DNA from: DASVEE01 sp036399695
GTDB taxonomy: Bacteria; Acidobacteriota; Thermoanaerobaculia; Gp7-AA8
DNA: 7,132 nt
Reading direction: 5' to 3'
NCBI GenBank assembly: GCA_036399695.1
Contig: DASWMP010000182.1
Location: 1 to 7,132, forward strand
Both the position numbers and the translations under genes were made by a program. Shown piece after piece: positions 1 through 4,625 of the stretch (its first letter is position 1; every line of letters starts with the position of its first letter). Under the pieces are notes generated by a model. The model did no database searches. It saw nothing but the letters and a program-made list of their open reading frames with translations, and was not told where the DNA came from.

Positions 1-168
1 GAGGGTTCCGGTTGGGCCCTCGAGGGTTCCGGTTGGGCGCTCGAGGGTTCCGGTTGGGCGCTCGAGGGTTCCGGTCGGGCGCTCGAGGGTTCCGGTCGGG
101 CGCTCGAGGGTTCCGGTCGGGCGCTCGAGGGTTCCGGTCGGGCGCTCGAGGAGTCCCAGCGGGCGCCG
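1..168. repeat. 21-bp tandem repeat, seven good copies plus one degenerate
   Basis: Copies start at 1, 22, 43, 64, 85, 106 and 127, each 21 bases. The unit begins GAGGGTTCCGGT and ends GGGCGCTC, so every junction forms the palindrome CTCGAG. Copies 2-3 carry T and copies 4-7 carry C at unit position 13, and copy 1 has one further change, so variants are grouped as expected for expansion by slippage. An eighth copy (148-168) is strongly decayed. Because 21 is a multiple of three, open frames run through it and give a repetitive G-F-R-S-G-A-R peptide on the plus strand, but no ribosome binding site or domain supports translation. The array may extend left of the window. Confidence 0.95.
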
Positions 169-193
169 TCAATGAACCGGCGCCTGTCGGCGC

Positions 194-218
194 GGTCAGA
201 CAGGAGTGTGTGTCCCAC
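194..218 (-). repeat. REP-like palindrome, copy 1 (GTGG head)
   Basis: Read on the minus strand this 25-base element starts with GTGG and continues into an imperfect palindrome (about 7 of 9 arm pairs). It matches the copy at 267-291 in 21 of 25 positions in inverted orientation. A GTRG tetranucleotide followed by a palindrome is the known layout of bacterial REP sequences mobilised by RAYT (TnpA-REP) transposases. No RAYT gene is in the window, so the family assignment is inference. Confidence 0.6.
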
Positions 219-266
219 AGTGAGAGTTCCTCGAAGATCGACACCCATGGACGCGTGCCATTCAAT

Positions 267-291
267 GTAGGACAGACACTCTTGTCTGTCC
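267..291 (+). repeat. REP-like palindrome, copy 2 (GTAG head)
   Basis: GTAG at 267-270 is followed by a perfect 9-bp stem, GGACAGACA (270-278) with TGTCTGTCC (283-291), around a CTCT loop. The head sits toward copy 1, so the two elements face each other head to head across 48 bases, an arrangement typical of BIME-type REP pairs. The element lies about 100 bases downstream of the minus-strand operon end. Confidence 0.65.
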
Positions 292-325
292 CGCGCCGGC
301 AGACGCCGATTTTGAGACACCCTCC

Positions 326-377
326 GAACGCCACCGCTCTTTTACACGTGTAGCAGAGCGGTGGCGTTCGCCACCGC
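326..377. repeat. Overlapping inverted repeats built from GCCACCGC
   Basis: A perfect 15-bp inverted repeat pairs 326-340 with 355-369 around a 14-base loop that itself contains the palindrome ACACGTGT (344-351). The right arm is shared with a second perfect hairpin, GCGGTGGCG (358-366) with CGCCACCGC (369-377) and a two-base loop. The two structures exclude each other. The same core occurs in the terminator after glpX at 7020-7042. Confidence 0.85.
358..377 (-). terminator. Possible terminator of the minus-strand glycosyltransferase-deacetylase operon
   Basis: Read on the minus strand, a 9-bp GC-rich stem starts 10 bases after the deacetylase stop codon and is followed by TCTGCT, which is only a weak U-tract. 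Position and stem strength fit an intrinsic terminator, and the core sequence matches the clear terminator after glpX. The poor T-run lowers confidence. Confidence 0.45.
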
Positions 378-386
378 ACTCCGAGA

Positions 387-1139
387 TCACGCCTTTGACG
401 GGACCGTCAGGCGGATGCCGCGGCGGGATAGCTCCTCTGGCAGGCGGGGGTCGCAGAGGGCGCGGGTCTCCGAGTCCCAGTCGTAGCCCCAGGCGTAGCC
501 CGCTACGTCGACGCCGGGGTGGGTGACGAGCTCGGTGATGCCGTCGACGTGATCCAGCAGAGGCACGAGATCCCGGAGGTGGCCGGCTTCGAGGACGCCG
601 ATGGTGCGGGTGTTGGTGCCCCGCACGCGCCGCCCGAGGCGGCTGAGGGCGCCGACGGCCAAGCGCCGCGCAACCGGCGCTCGGCCGCCCCGGTCGTCCA
701 CGGTGCGGATGTACGGGATGCGGTAGTCCGCGGCCAGCCGCAGCACGATCGAGAAGAGCGCCGGAAGCACGTGCAGGTGCTGGTGGCTGTTGAGGTGCGT
801 GACGCGCAGCCCCGTAGCCAGCACGCGCTCGATCTGGGCGCGCAGTTCCGTCTCGATCGCGGCCAGCGAAATGCGCCGCGCGAGGTACAGCGGCACGAAC
901 ATCGGCCACTTGCGGGGAAAGCGCATCTTCGTCAGCGGGCGCTCTTCGACGAGCGTCAGATGGACGCCCACTTCCAGCGTCGGCACGTCGCGCAGACGGC
1001 CCACGGCGTCGTCGAAGGCCACGCCGTTCGCCACGAGGCTGCAGGCGGTGACGATGCCCGCCAGATGGCCGCGAATCGCCCCCTCGGTCATGCCGGGGTG
1101 CAGCCCGACGTCATCCGCCGTGACGATGAGCGACTTCAC
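387..1139 (-). CDS. ChbG/YdjC (HpnK, NaxD-like) carbohydrate deacetylase
   Basis: A 250-aa cytoplasmic protein of the YdjC/ChbG family, metal-dependent enzymes that remove N-acetyl groups from amino sugars. The metal and catalytic signatures are visible: TADDVG with Asp9-Asp10, His60 in GVHLTL, the His-rich run HLNSHQHLHVLP with His119, His121 and His123, and THPG at 206-209. No signal peptide is present. It starts with GTG (read as Met); GAGGGG lies a few bases upstream inside the preceding gene, which it overlaps by 29 bp, so translational coupling is likely. The partner glycosyltransferase and the divergent GT-C gene suggest the substrate is a lipid-linked N-acetyl sugar, as for NaxD. A hopanoid HpnK role is an alternative, but no hopanoid gene is nearby. 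The family call is firm; the substrate is inferred. Confidence 0.9.
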   Translation of the reverse strand: MKSLIVTADDVGLHPGMTEGAIRGHLAGIVTACSLVANGVAFDDAVGRLRDVPTLEVGVHLTLVEERPLTKMRFPRKWPMFVPLYLARRISLAAIETELRAQIERVLATGLRVTHLNSHQHLHVLPALFSIVLRLAADYRIPYIRTVDDRGGRAPVARRLAVGALSRLGRRVRGTNTRTIGVLEAGHLRDLVPLLDHVDGITELVTHPGVDVAGYAWGYDWDSETRALCDPRLPEELSRRGIRLTVPSKA

Positions 1140-1887
1140 TTCTCCCCTCGGCCGGAGGCGTCACGGCGGCCGGCTTCTTCTTCATCTCCGGATACAACTG
1201 CCACAGCTCGCGGAAGATCTTGAGGATCACGGACGGCGACGAGAGGTTCGACTCGCCGCGGATGCGCGGGAAGTAGTCGATGCCGATCTGCTGGATCTTG
1301 AAGCCGCGGTTCTTCGCCTTCACGATCAGCTCCGCGTCGATGAGCGAGCCTTCGGATTTCAGCTCGATGGCTTCGAGCACCTCCCGCTTCATCAGCTTGA
1401 AGGAGAAGTTGATGTCGCGGTGCGGCCAGCCGAACAGCACGCCGATGAGGGCGTTGTAGAGGTAGGAGTAGACCGTGCGCTTGACCCCTTCGATGGTGCG
1501 GTCGTGGCGGTAGCCGGCGATGACGTCGGCGCCGGTGACGACGAGCGCGCGGATGGCTTTACCGATGATGTCGGGATCGAACGGCAGGTCGGCGTCCATG
1601 TAGAGGACGAGGTCTTTGGTCGCGGCGGCGAAGCCGGTCTTGAGCGAGCCGCCGAGCTTGCGGTTCTGCGCGTGGCGGATCATGCGGATGCGGGGGTTCT
1701 CGGCCGCGGCGCGGGCGACCATGGCCGGGCCGTCGTCTGTCGACGCGTCGTCGACGATGACGATCTCGTAGTCGTCGCTGTACTTCGTCAACGCATCGAC
1801 CGCCACGGCGATGGCGTGCTCGATGTTCAGCTCCTCGTTGTACATCGGTACGACGAGCGAGACGGAGGGCTGCTTGAGAGGACTCAC
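1111..1887 (-). CDS. Family 2 glycosyltransferase, DPM1-like (polyprenyl-phosphate sugar transferase type)
   Basis: A 258-aa GT-A fold enzyme. The N-terminus has SLVVPMYNEE (residues 10-19) and IVIVDDASTDD (42-52), which bind the nucleotide sugar. The DXD metal motif is YMDADLPFDP with Asp98 and Asp100. A GYRHDR segment and a conserved YLYN region follow, as in dolichyl-phosphate mannose synthase and ArnC relatives. Unlike GtrB or ArnC proteins it lacks C-terminal membrane helices, and its tail (about residues 235-258) is polar and Lys/Pro-rich. It is the first gene of a minus-strand operon; its stop lies inside the deacetylase gene. The GTG start is the earliest in-frame option before the conserved strand, but its ribosome binding site is weak (AAGG lies too far upstream). 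The acceptor is probably polyprenyl phosphate; the donor sugar cannot be read from sequence. Confidence 0.9.
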   Translation of the reverse strand: MSPLKQPSVSLVVPMYNEELNIEHAIAVAVDALTKYSDDYEIVIVDDASTDDGPAMVARAAAENPRIRMIRHAQNRKLGGSLKTGFAAATKDLVLYMDADLPFDPDIIGKAIRALVVTGADVIAGYRHDRTIEGVKRTVYSYLYNALIGVLFGWPHRDINFSFKLMKREVLEAIELKSEGSLIDAELIVKAKNRGFKIQQIGIDYFPRIRGESNLSSPSVILKIFRELWQLYPEMKKKPAAVTPPAEGRSEVAHRHGG

Positions 1888-1985
1888 GGGTTCAGGGGCC
1901 GCCTTGTCGTGTTGATGGTGCAGCAGGACTGGGGTACGGCCGTGAACGCTGAGCCACCGCGCCGTAGCCTCTTGACATCATTGCG

Positions 1986-1991
1986 ATTATA
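1986..1991 (-). promoter_or_regulatory. Consensus -10 box for the minus-strand operon
   Basis: The minus strand reads a perfect TATAAT here, in a 111-base divergent gap that is otherwise GC-rich. No good -35 is found 16-18 bases upstream. Transcription would start near 1979, giving a leader of about 90 bases before the glycosyltransferase GTG. On the plus strand the same spot reads TATAGA (1988-1993), five bases ahead of the GT-C GTG start, and TTGACA lies at 1972-1977 but only 10 bases away, too close for a standard sigma-70 pair. Confidence 0.4.
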
Positions 1992-1998
1992 GACGCTC

Positions 1999-3786
1999 GT
2001 GTCACGCGGGACTTCAGCGCTCTTCTCTCCTTTGTTGCTGCTCGCAATCGCGGCCGTTACGGTTCTGCTCGCGCTGCACCTTTCGTCCGTTCCGGCCACG
2101 CTGTGGGAGTACGACGAGAGCCTGTTCGCGCATGGTGTGGAGCGGTACGAGCCGCTGCTGCATCATCCGCCCCCTCCGGGCGCGCCGATCTACACGGCCG
2201 TCGGAAAGTTGTTCGCCGTTTTCACCGGCGATCCGTTCCGGGCGCTCGTGGCCGTCAGCATTCTCGGGCTCGTCGCCGGTTTCGTGCTGCTGGCGCTGGC
2301 CATCCGCGCGCTGACGGACGATCTGTTGACCGGCATTGCCGGCTCTTTCCTCTATTACGCATCTCCGGTGATGCTCATCCATGGGACGTTGCCGCAATCC
2401 GATACGGGCGGGCTGGCGCTGCTGGCGCTGTCGATCTGGATGTGCGCGCGGGCGATCCGCATCCCCGAGACGGTCCCGATCCTGGCAATGGCGGTGGCGT
2501 GCGCGGCGACGGTGGGCTGGCGCCCGCAGTTCGCGATCGCCGTCGTACCGCTGTTTCTGACGGCGACGCTGCTGCTGCGGGGCGGGCGGGCGCGCTTCGT
2601 CGCGCTCCAGGCATTCGGCGTGGCCTGTCTGCTCTGGCTGGTGCCGCTGGTCGTGGCTACCGGCGGTCCGGAAGGTTTCTGGAAGTGGCTCTCCAGCCAG
2701 GCTGCCTACTTTGCGGCGCACGACGCGGACCTCTCCCGCAGCGGCCAGTCGCTGCCGTTCATCGCCCTCCGTTTCATCGCTCATCCGTGGGGACCTAAGT
2801 GGCTGTCGTTCGCGCTGCTGGCGCTGGCGCTGGTCGGGGCGGCGGCGGTGCTGGTGCCGCGGTTCCGCGGAACGAAACGGGCGCTGATCCTGCTGCCCGT
2901 AGCGGTGATGACGGTCGTCTATCTGGCATTCGGCATCGCCATGATGGACCCGGCAGATGCCCCCCGCTACGGCCTGCCGGCGGAGATGGGGGTGGCCATC
3001 GCGGCGGCGATCGGACTCGTCTTCCTGCGGGAGAAGAGCGGGAACGCGCCGATCGAATGGCTGCCGCTCGCGGCCTGGGCGGCCGGCTCGTACATCTACA
3101 CGGCGCCGGTGCTGCGTCAGCGCACCGCGTCTCCTTCGCCGCCGGTGGCCGCGATCGCGCACCTGCGCAAGACGGTGCCGCCGAACGGAGTGATCCTCGT
3201 CGATCTGGCGCTCCGTCCTCACGCGGATTACATGCTGCGGAACTTCCGGACGATGCGCATCGACGCGGGGATCACGCGGTACGGCCTCGATGCGACGACG
3301 CCGCTCTTCATCTTCGCCGACGGAGAGGCGCCGAACGGCACGACCTTCCGCTGGCAGTCGAGCGACGCCTACAGGAAGCTGACGCGGAACCACTTCGGCG
3401 CCGCCTCGGTGATCGTGGTGAAACCGGAGGAGCGCTTCCGCGCCGAAAGCGGAATCCACGCGCCCGAACGGACGCCCGACGGCAAAGCGTGGCAGTGGAT
3501 CGGCGAGCGGGGCGTGCTGCGACTGCCGGATATCGGCGCCAGGCGCGTCCGGCTGACGTTCGACCTGCCGCGCGACTATCCGTTCCCCGACAATCGGGTC
3601 CACGTGGAGCGCGACGGTGTGCGCGTGGCCACGGCCAAGGTGCCGGGCACGGTGGAAGTCGACGCCGCCCCCCGTCTGACGCTGGTGCCGGACCGGTCGT
3701 TCGTCCCGGCGGAATTGCCCGGGACGTTGAATCGCGACCGGCGGCGGCTCTCTGTCATGCTGACGCGCGTGGAGCAACTGCGCTGA
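1999..3786 (+). CDS. GT-C fold membrane glycosyltransferase (PMT_2/ArnT-like) with C-terminal soluble domain
   Basis: A 595-aa integral membrane protein. An N-terminal helix (about 10-30) leads to a first outer loop with the acidic pair Asp39-Glu40 and a HHPPPPG run (55-61), the hallmark of polyprenyl-phosphate-sugar dependent GT-C enzymes, where the acidic residues serve catalysis. Further hydrophobic segments lie near 82-105, 110-128, 135-152, 160-193, 200-221, 266-287, 293-315, 330-344 and 352-370. An RY-x-x-P motif (323-327) resembles one often seen in these families. Residues from about 372 onward are soluble, probably periplasmic, with no domain I can name. It would move a sugar from a lipid carrier to an acceptor outside the inner membrane. 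The GTG start has no visible Shine-Dalgarno, so leaderless translation is possible. It overlaps the methyltransferase by one base. The family call is good; the substrate is unknown. Confidence 0.8.
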   Translation: MSRGTSALFSPLLLLAIAAVTVLLALHLSSVPATLWEYDESLFAHGVERYEPLLHHPPPPGAPIYTAVGKLFAVFTGDPFRALVAVSILGLVAGFVLLALAIRALTDDLLTGIAGSFLYYASPVMLIHGTLPQSDTGGLALLALSIWMCARAIRIPETVPILAMAVACAATVGWRPQFAIAVVPLFLTATLLLRGGRARFVALQAFGVACLLWLVPLVVATGGPEGFWKWLSSQAAYFAAHDADLSRSGQSLPFIALRFIAHPWGPKWLSFALLALALVGAAAVLVPRFRGTKRALILLPVAVMTVVYLAFGIAMMDPADAPRYGLPAEMGVAIAAAIGLVFLREKSGNAPIEWLPLAAWAAGSYIYTAPVLRQRTASPSPPVAAIAHLRKTVPPNGVILVDLALRPHADYMLRNFRTMRIDAGITRYGLDATTPLFIFADGEAPNGTTFRWQSSDAYRKLTRNHFGAASVIVVKPEERFRAESGIHAPERTPDGKAWQWIGERGVLRLPDIGARRVRLTFDLPRDYPFPDNRVHVERDGVRVATAKVPGTVEVDAAPRLTLVPDRSFVPAELPGTLNRDRRRLSVMLTRVEQLR

Positions 3787-4463
3787 TGCCGGGGTTTCTG
3801 CGCGCGGCCCTCGTGCTGCACCGGACGTACGGCAAGCTGCCGGCCGGCCCGCGGCTGCACACGCTGATCCGCTTCCTCACCTGCCCCTTCACCCGCGTGC
3901 TGCCGTACATCCCGCCGTCGGCCCGGACGCTGCTGGAGATCGGCGGCGGCCATGGCGTCTTCGCCAGGCTGGCTGCCGAGCGGGGGCTGCGGACGTATGT
4001 CGTGGAGCCCGATCTGCGGAAGACGCTGCTGGCGCCGCGGCTCGGTGGACAGACGGGAGTGCCTGTCCCCCATCCACAGACTGCGATCCCACGGTTCATC
4101 GCCGGTTTCGACGACTGCATCGCCGGCAGCTTCGACGTCATCGCCATCATGGACGTGCTCTACGCCATCCCCATCGACGCCTGGGACCCGCTGCTTTCGC
4201 GCATCCACGCCCGGCTACCGGAGGGGGGCACGCTGCTGATCAAGGAGCAAGACCCGACGGCGCGGCTGAAGAACTCCTGGAACCGGGCGCAGGAATGGGT
4301 CTCCGAACGGTTGCTGCGGATCACGATGGCGGAGACGTTCAACTATGAGGCGCCGGAGACGTTTGTGGCCAGGTTGCGGCGGCATGGGTTTGGGGAGGTG
4401 AAGACGGTGCGGGTGGACTTTGGGTATCCGCATCCTCATCTGCTGTATGTGGCCAAAAGATGA
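3786..4463 (+). CDS. Class I SAM-dependent methyltransferase
   Basis: A 225-aa soluble protein starting at the ATG in TGATG shared with the upstream stop, so it is translationally coupled to the GT-C gene. Residues 49-65 hold the SAM-binding motif I (LEIGGGHGVFARLAAE), VVEPD (72-76) ends strand 2 with the ribose-binding Glu74, and FDVIAIMDVLYAIP (116-129) is the motif IV/post-II strand followed by a LPEGGTLLIKE strand as in Methyltransf_11/12 proteins. The longer open frame that begins upstream at 2799 is only antecedent out-of-frame GT-C sequence. Residues 88-96 are encoded by a REP-like palindrome (4047-4071), a probable inserted surface loop. The gene is otherwise intact. Context suggests methylation of a sugar or lipid made by the same locus; the substrate is inferred only. 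Confidence 0.85.
   Translation: MPGFLRAALVLHRTYGKLPAGPRLHTLIRFLTCPFTRVLPYIPPSARTLLEIGGGHGVFARLAAERGLRTYVVEPDLRKTLLAPRLGGQTGVPVPHPQTAIPRFIAGFDDCIAGSFDVIAIMDVLYAIPIDAWDPLLSRIHARLPEGGTLLIKEQDPTARLKNSWNRAQEWVSERLLRITMAETFNYEAPETFVARLRRHGFGEVKTVRVDFGYPHPHLLYVAKR
4047..4071 (-). repeat. REP-like palindrome, copy 3, inside the methyltransferase gene
   Basis: On the minus strand it matches the 267-291 element in 20 of 25 positions. The outer arms GGACAG (4047-4052) and CTGTCC (4063-4068) are intact, while the GTRG head has become GGGG. It is read in frame and encodes roughly GGQTGVPVP, between strand 2 (VVEPD) and the following part of the Rossmann fold. The near-identity of a coding stretch to two noncoding elements 4 kb away argues for a shared mobile origin rather than chance, though the element is short. 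Confidence 0.55.
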
Positions 4464-4546
4464 ACGCAGAACGAAGAGCGCAGAACGCAGAATGAAGAAA
4501 GAAAAGCCTTCTCAATTCTGCGTTCTGCGTTCTGCGTTCTGCGTTC
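4462..4546. repeat. Mirror-image heptamer array (GAACGCA) forming a long hairpin
   Basis: The left half is six 7-base units from 4462 with consensus GAACGCA (the last two, 4490-4503, degenerate). The right half reads the same heptamer on the opposite strand, four perfect copies across 4519-4546. Arms 4462-4493 and 4515-4546 pair at 30 of 32 positions around a 21-base spacer. The left arm begins inside the methyltransferase TGA. No T-run follows, so it is not a classical intrinsic terminator, but such a stem could block transcription or protect the 3' end. The layout recalls the heptanucleotide STRR repeats known from cyanobacteria. Confidence 0.9.
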
Positions 4547-4584
4547 AAGCCTCTTTCGGCCCGCCCTTCCCCCGGTCCGTTTGA

Positions 4585-4590
4585 TAGAAT
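4585..4590 (+). promoter_or_regulatory. Possible -10 box for the glutaryl-CoA dehydrogenase gene
   Basis: TAGAAT matches the sigma-70 consensus at five of six positions and lies 35 bases before the GTG start, immediately after the heptamer hairpin. The -35 region is unconvincing. The predicted leader is about 29 bases, just enough for the AAGGAG ribosome binding site. Confidence 0.35.
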
Positions 4591-4614
4591 CCCCGCCGCT
4601 AACCACCGCAACTG

Positions 4615-4620
4615 AAGGAG
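4615..4620 (+). promoter_or_regulatory. Ribosome binding site that fixes the GTG start at 4626
   Basis: A perfect AAGGAG is followed by five bases and GTG. This rules out the earlier TTG at 4581, whose 15-codon extension would include this site and does not resemble the family N-terminus. Confidence 0.85.
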
Positions 4621-4625
4621 TTTCC

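Noticed and set aside
1..168. CRISPR array or replication iterons
   Set aside because: Copies are directly abutting with no spacers, so it is not CRISPR. There is no AT-rich region, DnaA box or replication gene to support iterons.
12..353. Plus-strand open frame through the 21-bp repeats giving a Gly-Phe-Arg-Ser-Gly-Ala-Arg repeat protein
   Set aside because: It has no ribosome binding site, runs through two REP-like palindromes and half of a hairpin, and is open only because the repeat length is a multiple of three.
790..1992. 400-codon plus-strand open frame opposite the glycosyltransferase and deacetylase genes
   Set aside because: The translated product is Asp/Val/Arg-rich with no motif, while the minus strand has complete GT2 and YdjC signatures.
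1972..1993. Plus-strand sigma-70 promoter TTGACA plus TATAGA
   Set aside because: The two boxes are only 10 bases apart, far below the 16-18 base spacing needed.
2014..3777. 587-codon minus-strand open frame opposite the GT-C gene
   Set aside because: It is Arg/Gln/His-rich without domains, as expected for the antisense of a high-GC gene; the plus-strand frame has clear membrane helices and GT-C motifs.
2799..3785. N-terminal extension of the methyltransferase frame back to 2799
   Set aside because: It overlaps the GT-C gene out of frame, is Arg/Gly/Ala-rich without motifs, and the TGATG coupled start gives a normal-length methyltransferase.
4581..4625. Upstream TTG start for the glutaryl-CoA dehydrogenase
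   Set aside because: The perfect AAGGAG at 4615-4620 would lie inside the gene, and the GTG at 4626 gives the usual family N-terminus.
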